Shown in pieces: positions 1-7,806 of a stretch of 44,657 nucleotides of DNA. How positions within the stretch are numbered: the first letter of the stretch is position 1; every line of letters begins with the position of its first letter. The position numbers and the translations under genes are program-made. The stretch covers positions 1 to 44,657 of the forward strand of contig JALFIR010000007.1 in NCBI GenBank assembly GCA_022776215.1, read 5' to 3'. Source of the DNA: Colivicinus sp022776215. Its GTDB lineage: Bacteria; Bacillota_I; Bacilli_A; Erysipelotrichales; Erysipelotrichaceae. A model generated the notes under the pieces. That model saw only the letters and a program-made list of their open reading frames with translations. It was not told the origin of the DNA and made no database searches.

Positions 1-100
1 GAAGTGGTCACACCTGGTCCCATCCCGAACCCAGAAGTTAAGCACTTTATCGGCGAGCATAGCTATTTGTATAGATAGTGAATCAAGCACGTTGCCGGTT
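1..100 (+). rRNA. rrf: 5S ribosomal RNA, 3' part
   Basis: The sequence contains the 5S core GGTCACACCTGGTCCCAT, CCGAACCCAGAAGTTAAGC and the closing GTTGCCGG block. The 5' strand of helix I lies outside the window, so the gene is partial. It is the end of an rRNA operon read on the plus strand and is followed directly by a hairpin terminator. Confidence 0.93.
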
Positions 101-104
101 AGAG

Positions 105-130
105 AACTCTCGAAAGAGAGTTTTTCTTTT
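105..130 (+). terminator. Rho-independent terminator of the rRNA operon
   Basis: The 7-bp stem AACTCTC/GAGAGTT has a GAAA loop and is followed by a T-rich tail. It sits directly after the 5S RNA. Confidence 0.9.
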
Positions 131-254
131 TGTCTAGAATAGCCTCGTTATTATTGATGGGGGTTACTTTGGGTTAATAAACAATACTAAAAACTGTATA
201 TGCTTTACATAAAATTTGTTCAAATATGAACTAATATTTACTATATAATATTGA

Positions 255-356
255 TGTTATTTAATTTTCAATTTCATAGAATTATTAGCTGATTTAGATA
301 ACGATGAAAAATATGAAAATTACTTCAAGATTCTAAAAGGAGGGTTAAGAATTTGA
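255..356 (+). pseudogene. Possible 3' remnant of an unknown gene before the reductase
   Basis: The frame reads ELLADLDNDEKYENYFKILK and then ends with TGA at 354-356. It looks like a real acidic helical protein tail, possibly the end of a transcriptional regulator, but is too short to assign. There is no start codon, and the frame is closed upstream by TGA at 252-254. The rest of the 131-421 gap is AT-rich; it holds the strong SD AAAGGAGGG at 336-344 that once served the reductase. Confidence 0.3.
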
Positions 357-421
357 ATTGATTTCCACATTTATTTTAACCTATTCAAATCGGAAAGACT
401 ACGGTAAAGAACCGTATTTTT

Positions 422-2275
422 ATGCCACCTATTTCTACAAATATGGCTGACAAAGGTTATGTTACTGATGATTTAGTGGCACACTATTCAGCCAGAGCCA
501 AAGGTGGTGTTGGGCTTATTGTTACTGAAGTAGTTACAGTAGAACCAACCTATGTATACTTACCTGGTGATATGTCTATCTATGATGACAGTTTTATCCC
601 TGGTTGGAAAGAATTAGTTGAAGGAGTTCATAAGTATGACACAAAAATTTTAGCTCAATTATTCCATCCTGCTTATATGGCATTCCCTATTCCTGGTACA
701 CCTCAATTAATTGCACCAAGTAATGTTGGACCATATTACGCAAAAAGTGCACCAAGACCTGCAACTGTTGAAGAACTACATACAATCGTTGATCAATTTG
801 GTCAAGCTGCTCACCGTGTACAATTAGCTGGTGGTGATGGTGTTGAAATTCAATGTGCGCATGCTCATGGATTATTAGGTGGCTTCTTAACACCTTTATA
901 TAACAAACGTACAGACGAATATGGTGGTAACATCGATGGACGTTTACGTCTATGCTTAGAAGTTATCGAATCAATTCGTAAGTATTGTGGTGATGACTTC
1001 ATCATTGATGTTCGTATCAGTGGCGATGAATACAGTGAAGGTGGTTTAACATTAAATGACCAAATCTATGTTTCTAAGCAATTAGAAAAAGCTGGTGTTG
1101 ACTTCATTCATGTTTCTGGTGGCAATACAATTAAGCGTGGATCAAGCATGCCTGCTCCAGGTACTAGTCCTGCTCCACATGCTCATTGTTCAGAAGAAAT
1201 TAAGAAACACGTTAACATCCCAGTAGCAACTGTAGCTCGTATCAACGAACCATGGGTTGCTGAAGAGTTAATCGAAAATGACAAGTGCGACATGTGCATG
1301 ATTGGTCGTGCTAACCTTTGCGATAGCGAATTTGCTAATAAGGCATTTGAGGGCAAGACTGACGATATCCGCCCATGTATCGGCTGTGGTCGTTGTTTAA
1401 CAGGTATCATGATGGGCAAACGTATTAGTTGCACAGTAAATCCAAGTGTTGAAGATGATACGGTTGAAAAAGCTACTGAAAAGAAGAAAGTATTAGTTAT
1501 TGGTGGTGGTCCTGCTGGTATGGAAGCTGCTTATGTAGCACACCAAAGAGGCCATGAAGTTGTATTGTGTGAAAAGTCTAATGAGCTAGGTGGCCAATTA
1601 AGAATTGCTGCTGTACCTATCGCTAAACAAGAACTATGCCGCGTAATCAAATATATGAAGAGAAGACTTGATAATGCAGGCATCGAAGTAAGACTAAATA
1701 CAGAGGTAACTGAAGAAATGCTTAACAATGAATTCAAAGATTATGAAATCATTTGTTCATGTGGTGCTATTTCTAAAGAAATCCCTCCATTTGAAATATT
1801 TAAGAATTGCATGACAGCTGATGAAGTACTATCAGGCAGCAAATACCCAGGTAGAAACATTGTTGTTCTTGGTGGTGGCAGTGTTGGCTGTGAAACCGCT
1901 GATTTCTTAGCTCCTTTAATCAACGACTTGTTCCCAATGAACCGTAAGGTTACAATCCTAGAAATGACTAATAGCCTAATGCCAGGTGAAGGTGGTGCTG
2001 CTAAGTCTAGACTTACTCAAAGATTGATGCAAAATGGTGTAAACATCGAAATGAGCGCTCAAGTTACAAAGGTGGATGAAAATACTATCACTTATGTTAA
2101 GAATGGCGTAGAACACGTTATTAATGATGCTGATACATTAATTTTCGCAGTTGGTTATATACCTAAGAAGATTGAAATCAATAGTGATAAGGTTCATTAT
2201 ATTGGCGATTGTGACAAGGTTGGAACTTTAAGAGATGCGATTACTCAAGCACATGAGTTAGCAACAAATTTATAA
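422..2275 (+). CDS. Old-yellow-enzyme NADH:flavin oxidoreductase (2,4-dienoyl-CoA reductase/BaiCD type), 5' end damaged
   Basis: This is a 617-residue FMN/[4Fe-4S]/FAD enoate-reductase-type enzyme. Visible parts in order are the OYE TIM barrel (HAHGLLGGF, then NKRTDEYGG), the iron-sulfur cysteines CIGCGRC with a further C eleven residues on, an FAD Rossmann motif VIGGGPAGMEAA, and a second dinucleotide motif VVLGGGSVGCETAD. The family normally begins about 25 residues earlier. In frame upstream, P-I-Q-I-G-K-T-T-V-K-N-R-I-F precedes the ATG, but TAA at 377-379 and TGA at 359-361 separate it from the AAAGGAGGG ribosome site. The ATG at 422 has no SD. The gene is therefore probably a pseudogene or makes an N-terminally clipped, poorly translated protein. 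Confidence 0.85.
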   Translation: MPPISTNMADKGYVTDDLVAHYSARAKGGVGLIVTEVVTVEPTYVYLPGDMSIYDDSFIPGWKELVEGVHKYDTKILAQLFHPAYMAFPIPGTPQLIAPSNVGPYYAKSAPRPATVEELHTIVDQFGQAAHRVQLAGGDGVEIQCAHAHGLLGGFLTPLYNKRTDEYGGNIDGRLRLCLEVIESIRKYCGDDFIIDVRISGDEYSEGGLTLNDQIYVSKQLEKAGVDFIHVSGGNTIKRGSSMPAPGTSPAPHAHCSEEIKKHVNIPVATVARINEPWVAEELIENDKCDMCMIGRANLCDSEFANKAFEGKTDDIRPCIGCGRCLTGIMMGKRISCTVNPSVEDDTVEKATEKKKVLVIGGGPAGMEAAYVAHQRGHEVVLCEKSNELGGQLRIAAVPIAKQELCRVIKYMKRRLDNAGIEVRLNTEVTEEMLNNEFKDYEIICSCGAISKEIPPFEIFKNCMTADEVLSGSKYPGRNIVVLGGGSVGCETADFLAPLINDLFPMNRKVTILEMTNSLMPGEGGAAKSRLTQRLMQNGVNIEMSAQVTKVDENTITYVKNGVEHVINDADTLIFAVGYIPKKIEINSDKVHYIGDCDKVGTLRDAITQAHELATNL

Positions 2276-2350
2276 GAGAGAAAATATGACAACCAAATTT
2301 TGCGGAGTGATACTTAAAATAAAAGAGGTTAATACTAGGAATAAACCTAG

Positions 2351-2530
2351 AAAATCAACCTATTATTTCGGATAGCCGTAAATGTTAATTCGTTAGGTTC
2401 TAAAAAGAATTTATTCGATGATTCTAAGTTGGCTATTCCATTCACTTATATTGGTGACTATTCAGGTGAAAGAACTGCTGATATCGCTATTGTTATCCGT
2501 ACTGGTTATAAGGTGGCTAACGAAATATAA
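2351..2530 (+). pseudogene. C-terminal remnant of an FAD/NAD-type oxidoreductase
   Basis: An open frame without a start codon encodes about 59 residues ending in PFTYIGDYSGERTADIA and then IRTGYKVANEI before TAA. The IGD...TADIA...IR.GY.AA pattern resembles the last FAD-contacting strand and helix of disulfide-reductase-like flavoproteins. It is not the end of the neighbouring reductase, which already has its own YIGDCDKVGTLRDAI ending. I read it as the leftover tail of a second flavoprotein gene. Confidence 0.45.
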
Positions 2531-2541
2531 ATGTTTTTATG

Positions 2542-2867
2542 AAAGGGGCTGTCCAAAAACCTAAATAAATGATTTTGGGTTTGGATGCCTTTTTTAAGAT
2601 GTAGAAATAAAAGAGATGCCTAGAAATGAAGCCCAAACATCTCTATCGATATAAAGTTCTTGTTCAAAGAAAACATATATCATATCCGATTTTATCATTA
2701 TAAAGTGAAATATTATATTTTCCTTCAGCTCATTCTAGAAGGAAGCTTTAAAAATAATTATTATCTATTCTTAAATGTTTAATATTTTAATAATAAATAC
2801 TTTAAAACCTTAATAGAAGGCTGTCTAAACTTAAGTTTTAATACTTAGGTTTTTGGACAGCCCCTTT
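2542..2867. mobile_element. 326-bp MITE-like element or deleted insertion sequence
   Basis: Perfect 23-bp terminal inverted repeats lie at 2542-2564 (core GGGGCTGTCCAAAAACC) and 2845-2867. No transposase frame survives inside; the interior is AT-rich with a small AGAGATG/CATCTCT hairpin. The GGGGCTGTCCAAAAA end resembles ends of IS1182-type transposons, from memory. A second degenerate copy of the end lies in the right part (GGCTGTCTAAACTTAAG from about 2819), so the right end folds into a hairpin before a T-run and could also act as a terminator. Confidence 0.75.
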
Positions 2868-2930
2868 TTAAAAATTTATTGGGTTTTTTGTGGCTTTTAG
2901 AAAAATTTTTAAAAAAAATTAAAAAAGTAC

Positions 2931-2958
2931 TTGTATTATTTTGTGGGTATGGTATTAT
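2931..2958 (+). promoter_or_regulatory. Promoter of the tRNA-Ile/tRNA-Ala unit
   Basis: A -35 TTGTAT (2931-2936), a 16-bp spacer and a -10 TATTAT (2953-2958) lie 28 bp before the first tRNA, with an A/T tract upstream. Confidence 0.6.
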
Positions 2959-2986
2959 TAATAGGCACTGATAAGAGAAGTGCGAT

Positions 2987-3063
<77 letters not shown>

Positions 3064-3083
3064 AAAAACTTAAATATTTACTT

Positions 3084-3159
3084 GGGGCATTAGCTCAGCT
3101 GGGAGAGCGCCTGCTTTGCACGCAGGAGGTCAGCGGTTCGATCCCGCTATGCTCCACCA
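3084..3159 (+). tRNA. tRNA-Ala (anticodon TGC)
   Basis: The gene is 76 nt with the CCA end encoded. The acceptor stem GGGGCAT/ATGCTCC allows one G-U pair, TGC is at 3117-3119, and the T-arm contains GGTTCGATCCC. It lies 20 nt after tRNA-Ile and shares its promoter. Confidence 0.97.
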
Positions 3160-3171
3160 TGTAAATCAATT

Positions 3172-3195
3172 AAAGCCTTGTGAAAGGCTTTTTTT
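3172..3195 (+). terminator. Rho-independent terminator after the tRNA pair
   Basis: The 8-bp stem AAAGCCTT/AAGGCTTT has a GTGA loop and is followed by a T-run. Confidence 0.9.
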
Positions 3196-3201
3196 CGTGC
3201 T

Positions 3202-3207
3202 TATAAT
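3202..3207 (+). promoter_or_regulatory. -10 box of an apparently leaderless transcript
   Basis: TATAAT ends 6 nt before the ATG at 3214. A possible -35, TTGTGA at 3178-3183 (18-bp spacer), overlaps the tRNA terminator. There is no SD. Confidence 0.6.
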
Positions 3208-3213
3208 TTTTAT

Positions 3214-3348
3214 ATGATTATCGCAATTGTATTAATATTTATATTCTTAGTTGTGGCAGGTATGTCTGTTAAGAACCAAAACAACGAAAGATCCCCTTTT
3301 CATGGAGAACGTTTTAGAAGTAATCCATTATTTAGAAGAAAAAGGTAG
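3214..3348 (+). CDS. Small single-pass membrane protein, 44 residues
   Basis: The frame runs ATG to TAG. It begins with a hydrophobic helix (MIIAIVLIFIFLVVAG) followed by a basic, polar tail ending FRRKR. The arrangement suggests a bitopic membrane protein with a positively charged cytoplasmic tail. TATAAT placed exactly 6 nt before the ATG supports it as expressed from a leaderless message. I do not recognise a family. comFA follows 32 nt later, so it may be the first gene of the competence transcript. Confidence 0.55.
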   Translation: MIIAIVLIFIFLVVAGMSVKNQNNERSPFHGERFRSNPLFRRKR

Positions 3349-3380
3349 GAATTTTAAAGTTTATCGTCAATTATATAGTG

Positions 3381-4532
3381 ATGATATGTAAAAGATGTGG
3401 AAATAAAGATCCAAGATATTTTTATTATGGTTCAAAAGGCTATTATTGCCGTAAATGCGTTTCTTTTAAGAGAATGCTGCTTGAGGATGATTTAAATACT
3501 TTTGACTATAATGTTTCTCAAGATAGTTATGAATATAACTTTGATTATCCTTTGACTGTTTATCAACAAGAAATCAGCGATAAATGCGCGTTTAATGTCC
3601 AATTTAAAGATGTTTTGTTGAAAGCAGTTTGTGGAGCTGGTAAAACAGAAATCGTTGTAGAAAGTATCTCAAATTACTTAAAAAGAGGTTTAAAGGTTTG
3701 TTATGCCATAGCTAGAAGAGAAGTTGTTATTGATTTGTATCAAAGATTTAAGACAATTTTTAACAATGCTGATGTGGTTGCGTTGTATGGCGGTCATCAT
3801 GAGAAGACTTATGGCGATTTGATTATATGCACAACTCATCAATTGTTTAGATACTATCAAATCTTTGATTTGTTGATTCTAGATGAAGTTGATGCCTTTC
3901 CATTATCCGGCAATAAAGAACTAATGCATATAGCTTTAAATAGTTGTAGGGGGCATATTATCTTTTCAACGGCCACTACTAATGATTTTTTGAATAACAT
4001 ACTTAAAGAAAGAGATTATGTTGAACTTAATTTATTTGTAAGACCTAGTCTTAAACCTTTGATAGTGCCTAGTGTTAAGTATAATTTTAGAATTATACTA
4101 ATTTTTGAATTGTATATCTATCTAAAGAAAATGAAGAATCAATGTATAATCTTTGTCTCTAGTAAACAGCTATGTTTATTACTATATCGATTATTCAAGA
4201 AACTAATCAATTGTACCTATGTCTATTCTGATTTGGAAGATAGGGATAAGAACATTATGGACTTTAAGGATAAGAAGTATCAATTTATCTTTGCGACTAC
4301 AGTTTTAGAAAGAGGAATCACCATTAAAGATGTTTTTGTGGTCGTACTGATATTTAATAAACAAGTATTTGATAAGAGCAGTTTGGTTCAAATGCTTGGA
4401 AGAGTTGGCAGAAACTTCAATAATCCATATGGGGAAGCTTATATCTTTAGTAGTGTCTTTGATAAAGAAATTGCCTTGGCAATAGATGATATAAAGGAGG
4501 CTAATAGAAAATATGAATTGTCTGTATTGTGA
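3381..4532 (+). CDS. comFA: ComFA-like late-competence DNA helicase/translocase
   Basis: ComFA is a superfamily-2 helicase-like ATPase that helps pull transforming single-stranded DNA into the cytoplasm. Near the N terminus a four-cysteine zinc finger is visible (CKRCG then YYCRKC). It is followed by a Walker A variant AVCGAGKTE, the DEAD-like box LLILDEVDAF, motif III FSTATT and motif VI QMLGRVGR. Its 383 residues are short compared with about 460 in Bacillus. GTG at 3378 directly precedes this ATG and either could start; no SD is obvious. The 3' end overlaps comFC by 20 nt, so the two are co-transcribed. Whether the organism is competent cannot be told here. Confidence 0.88.
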   Translation: MICKRCGNKDPRYFYYGSKGYYCRKCVSFKRMLLEDDLNTFDYNVSQDSYEYNFDYPLTVYQQEISDKCAFNVQFKDVLLKAVCGAGKTEIVVESISNYLKRGLKVCYAIARREVVIDLYQRFKTIFNNADVVALYGGHHEKTYGDLIICTTHQLFRYYQIFDLLILDEVDAFPLSGNKELMHIALNSCRGHIIFSTATTNDFLNNILKERDYVELNLFVRPSLKPLIVPSVKYNFRIILIFELYIYLKKMKNQCIIFVSSKQLCLLLYRLFKKLINCTYVYSDLEDRDKNIMDFKDKKYQFIFATTVLERGITIKDVFVVVLIFNKQVFDKSSLVQMLGRVGRNFNNPYGEAYIFSSVFDKEIALAIDDIKEANRKYELSVL

Positions 4533-5094
4533 TAAGGTGATTAACCATTACTCTTTATATGATTTGTTTATAGAGAAGGATTTATTGTGTGATACATGCC
4601 GTAAGGAACTAAATTTAAAGATAGAAAAATTCAAGGTTGAGGACTTGGAATGTATTTGTTTATATAAATATGATTCTTTGTTTAAAACGTTATTACTTCA
4701 ATATAAAGAATGTTACGATGAGGCCTTGTGTGATGTATTTTTATACAAAGTAGAATTATTAATAAAGCTAAAATATCTAGGATATAAGGTGGTATATGCG
4801 CCAAGCAGCGAGGAAAAAAGAAACAAACGAGGTTTTGATCATTTAAAGCTGATATTTGATAGATTAGGCTTTGAAGTCGTGAAGGTTGAAAAAAAGCATG
4901 AGTATATCCAAGAAGGCAAAAGTTTAAGTGAGAGAAAACAAATGATAGATAACTATTATTATGATGGAGACCATATAGATAAATTATTGATTGTTGATGA
5001 TGTATGTACAACCGGTTCCACTCTAATAGGAATTTATAAAGCATTCAAATGTAAAACGAATGTAATAAACGCTTTAGTTTTAGCAAAGGTTTAA
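4513..5094 (+). CDS. comFC: ComFC-like phosphoribosyltransferase-fold competence protein
   Basis: The 193-residue protein has an N-terminal CxxC...CxxC zinc site (NCLYCDK and LCDTCRKE) and a type-I phosphoribosyltransferase domain. The PRPP-loop signature LLIVDDVCTTGSTL lies near the C terminus, and RNKRGFDHL is typical of ComFC/GntX proteins. In competent bacteria it works with ComFA in DNA uptake. The start is supported by AAAGGAGG at 4493-4500, 12 nt before the ATG and inside the end of comFA. Confidence 0.9.
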   Translation: MNCLYCDKVINHYSLYDLFIEKDLLCDTCRKELNLKIEKFKVEDLECICLYKYDSLFKTLLLQYKECYDEALCDVFLYKVELLIKLKYLGYKVVYAPSSEEKRNKRGFDHLKLIFDRLGFEVVKVEKKHEYIQEGKSLSERKQMIDNYYYDGDHIDKLLIVDDVCTTGSTLIGIYKAFKCKTNVINALVLAKV

Positions 5095-5123
5095 GAAAAC
5101 GCTTTCAGTTTTGAAAATTATTG

Positions 5124-5143
5124 TATAATTAAGTAAAGGAGAG
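5124..5143 (+). promoter_or_regulatory. csp promoter -10 and ribosome site
   Basis: TATAAT is at 5124-5129 and the SD AAAGGAGAG at 5135-5143, 12 nt before the csp ATG. This gene has a conventional though short leader, unlike several operon heads in the window. Confidence 0.6.
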
Positions 5144-5155
5144 TGGGATATTCTC

Positions 5156-5356
5156 ATGCAAGGAGTAGTTAAACGTTTTAACAAGAATAAGGGTTTTGGC
5201 TTTATCACATGTGATGATGGTCAAGATGCTTTCTTCCATTATTCTGAATTAGTCATGGACGGGTTTAAGACTATAGAAGAGAGTTCAAAGGTAGAATTTG
5301 ACTTGGTAGAAGGCGAAAGAGGCCTTCAAGCCCATAATATAAAGAAAGTAGATTAG
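5156..5356 (+). CDS. csp: Cold-shock domain protein (CspA family)
   Basis: The 66-residue single OB-fold RNA chaperone has RNP1 KGFGFI and RNP2-like DAFFHY, both needed for nucleic-acid binding, and ends GLQAHNIKKVD like other CspA/CspB proteins. It is monocistronic, with its own promoter and a terminator immediately downstream. It prevents mRNA secondary structure at low temperature or during growth transitions. RNP2 has F-F-H-Y rather than the usual V-F-V-H-Y, a mild divergence. Confidence 0.93.
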   Translation: MQGVVKRFNKNKGFGFITCDDGQDAFFHYSELVMDGFKTIEESSKVEFDLVEGERGLQAHNIKKVD

Positions 5357-5372
5357 GTTTTATATCATGGTT

Positions 5373-5404
5373 AAAAGATAGACTTAGGTTTATCTTTTTT
5401 TCTT
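5373..5404 (+). terminator. Rho-independent terminator after csp
   Basis: The 10-bp stem AAAAGATAGA/TTTATCTTTT (5373-5382 with 5389-5398, one G-U pair) has a 6-nt loop and is followed by T residues. Confidence 0.75.
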
Positions 5405-5440
5405 ATTAGCACTCGTATAAATAAGGAAATTAGGCTAGTA

Positions 5441-5465
5441 TGATACAATAATACGGTAAAAGAGG
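5441..5465 (+). promoter_or_regulatory. secA promoter (extended -10) and ribosome site
   Basis: The extended -10 TGATACAAT is at 5441-5449 and the SD AAAAGAGG at 5458-5465, 7 nt before the secA ATG. Confidence 0.6.
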
Positions 5466-5472
5466 TTTTCGT

Positions 5473-7806
5473 ATGGGAATATTTGATAAATTATTTAATA
5501 CAGATAAAAAAATCTTAGCTGAGGTCGAAGCTCAAGTAAAGCCAACATTAAATTACGAAAATGAAATGGCAGCTTTAAGTGATGAACAATTGAAGGCTAA
5601 GACTCAAGAATTTAAAGATAGACTAGCTAAGGGTGAAACACTTGATGACATTATGTGTGAGGCTTTTGCGGTAGTAAGAGAAGCAGCCAAAAGAGTAATT
5701 GGCGAATTCCCTTATTTTTGCCAGTTAGAAGGTGCTTGTGTTTTACATCGTGGCGATATCGCTGAAATGAAAACAGGTGAAGGTAAAACTTTAACATCTG
5801 TTATGGCCGTATATTTAAATGCACTAAGTGGCAATGGTGTTCATGTTATTACTGTTAATGAATACTTGGCACAACGTGATGCTGAGTGGATGGGCCAAAT
5901 TCATAAGTTCTTAGGCTTAACTGTTGCGGTTAACTTAAGATCTATGACTCCAGCTGAAAAAAGAAAAGCTTACTTATGTGATATTACCTATTCAACATGT
6001 TCCGAAGTTGGTTTTGATTATCTAAGAGACAACATGGTTACTCGTGTTGAAGATAGAGTATTAAGAGAATTAAACTTTGCCTTAGTCGATGAAGTTGACT
6101 CTATTTTGATTGATGAATCAAGAACTCCATTAATTATTTCAGGTAGCCAAAGACAAACAGCCAACTTATATGTGAATGCTGATAGATTTGTAAAGAGACT
6201 TCATGAAGATGAAGATTATGAAATTGATATCAAGGGTAAGAATATCCAATTAACTGAAGAAGGTATCGCTAAGGCTGAAAAAGCATTCAAGGTAAATAAT
6301 ATCTATGATCCTGAAAATACAGCGTTAGTACACTATATTGCTCAAGCTTTAAAGGCTAACTATATCATGCATAATGATGTTGACTATGTAGTTGAAGAAA
6401 ATCAAGTAGTTATCGTTGACCAAAATACAGGTCGTAAGATGCCAGGTAGAGAATGGTCTGATGGTTTACATCAAGCTATTCAAGCTAAGGAAAATGTTCC
6501 GATTAAGAGTGAAACAGTTACTATGGCAACTATCACTTACCAAAATTTCTTTAGACTTTATAAGAAGCTTGCTGGTATGACTGGTACCGCAAAGACTGAG
6601 GAAGAAGAATTCTTATCAATCTATAACATGCGTGTTGTAGAGATTCCTACAAATAGACCAGTGGCAAGAAAAGATGAACCTGATTTAATCTTTGGTACTA
6701 AGAAGGCTAAATATAATGCTTTGATTAATGAAATCATCGAGCTTCATCAAAAGGGCCAGCCAGTACTAGTTGGTACTATTTCAGTTGAAACCAGTGAACT
6801 TCTTTCTAAGATGTTAAAGGAAAGAAGAATTAGACATGAAGTATTGAATGCCAAGAATCATGCTCGTGAAGCTGAGATTATTAAGAATGCTGGTCAAAAG
6901 GGTGCTGTTACTATCGCAACTAATATGGCGGGTCGTGGTACTGATATTAAGTTAGGCGAAGGCGTTAAGGAACTTGGTGGTTTAGCAGTTCTAGGCAGTG
7001 AAAGACATGAATCTAGACGTATAGATAATCAGTTAAGAGGCAGAAGTGGTAGACAGGGTGACCCTGGTTATTCACGTTTCTATGTATCTTTAGAAGATGA
7101 ATTGATGGTTCGTTTCGGTAGTGATAGAATGCAAGGCTTATTTAATCAAATGGGTGATATGCCAATCGAGAATAAGACTGTTTCTAAGGCTATTTCCAGT
7201 GCTCAAAAGCGTGTTGAGGGTATTAACTTTGATGCTCGTAAGGCTCTACTTGATTATGATGATGTTATGCGTCTACAAAGAGAGACAATGTATGAACAAA
7301 GAAATTATATTCTTGAACATGATGATATCCATTCAGTAATCGAAGATATGTATAAGAGAGTTATGTCTCGTATTGTGAGTGAACATACAAGTCATGATGG
7401 CAAGAAGGATGTAGTTGATTATGCGGGTATCGTGGATTCACTTAAGGTAATTGGTTCAGAGGTTAAGGAAGATGATATTAATAATCTGGATCCAAATGAA
7501 TGTATTGATCGTTTAGTTGAGATTACTTTTGGTGCTTACAACAAGAAAATTGATGAATTTAAGGATCAAATTAAGCCACTTGAAAAGACTATGGTTTTAA
7601 GAACTTTAGATAGAGCTTGGGTAAATCATATCGATGTTATGTCTAAATTAAGAGATGGTATAGGTCTTAGAAGTTATGCTCAAAATAATCCTTTACAAGC
7701 TTATGTTGAAGAGGGTTATGAGTTGTTTGAGACAATGATGAATTCTATTTCTGATCAAGTTGTTGTTTTCTGTAACAATGTTAAGATTGAAAGGAAAGAT
7801 GCTTAA
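5473..7806 (+). CDS. secA: Preprotein translocase ATPase SecA
   Basis: SecA is the motor that drives unfolded preproteins through SecYEG. Its 777 residues include Walker A MKTGEGKT (about 99-106), the DEVDS box with ILIDESRTPLI, the preprotein-crosslinking region, the second helicase lobe motif TNMAGRGTDI, and the QLRGRSGRQGDPG arginine-finger motif. It ends at the helical wing/scaffold, so the C-terminal linker and zinc-binding tail of Bacillus SecA (841 residues) are absent. That truncated form occurs in other reduced Firmicutes lineages. Its TAA overlaps the prfB ATG by one base, giving the common secA-prfB operon. Confidence 0.98.
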   Translation: MGIFDKLFNTDKKILAEVEAQVKPTLNYENEMAALSDEQLKAKTQEFKDRLAKGETLDDIMCEAFAVVREAAKRVIGEFPYFCQLEGACVLHRGDIAEMKTGEGKTLTSVMAVYLNALSGNGVHVITVNEYLAQRDAEWMGQIHKFLGLTVAVNLRSMTPAEKRKAYLCDITYSTCSEVGFDYLRDNMVTRVEDRVLRELNFALVDEVDSILIDESRTPLIISGSQRQTANLYVNADRFVKRLHEDEDYEIDIKGKNIQLTEEGIAKAEKAFKVNNIYDPENTALVHYIAQALKANYIMHNDVDYVVEENQVVIVDQNTGRKMPGREWSDGLHQAIQAKENVPIKSETVTMATITYQNFFRLYKKLAGMTGTAKTEEEEFLSIYNMRVVEIPTNRPVARKDEPDLIFGTKKAKYNALINEIIELHQKGQPVLVGTISVETSELLSKMLKERRIRHEVLNAKNHAREAEIIKNAGQKGAVTIATNMAGRGTDIKLGEGVKELGGLAVLGSERHESRRIDNQLRGRSGRQGDPGYSRFYVSLEDELMVRFGSDRMQGLFNQMGDMPIENKTVSKAISSAQKRVEGINFDARKALLDYDDVMRLQRETMYEQRNYILEHDDIHSVIEDMYKRVMSRIVSEHTSHDGKKDVVDYAGIVDSLKVIGSEVKEDDINNLDPNECIDRLVEITFGAYNKKIDEFKDQIKPLEKTMVLRTLDRAWVNHIDVMSKLRDGIGLRSYAQNNPLQAYVEEGYELFETMMNSISDQVVVFCNNVKIERKDA

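Noticed and set aside
3371..3381. comFA as a further leaderless start
   Set aside because: The AT-rich sequence before it gives only a poor -10 match at the right distance, so it was left out of the set.
5135..5155. Cold-sensing structure in the csp leader
   Set aside because: Only a 4-bp GAGA/TCTC pairing is visible, too weak to claim a thermosensor.
7121..7339. 72-codon frame inside secA
   Set aside because: It is an out-of-frame shadow of a strongly conserved gene.
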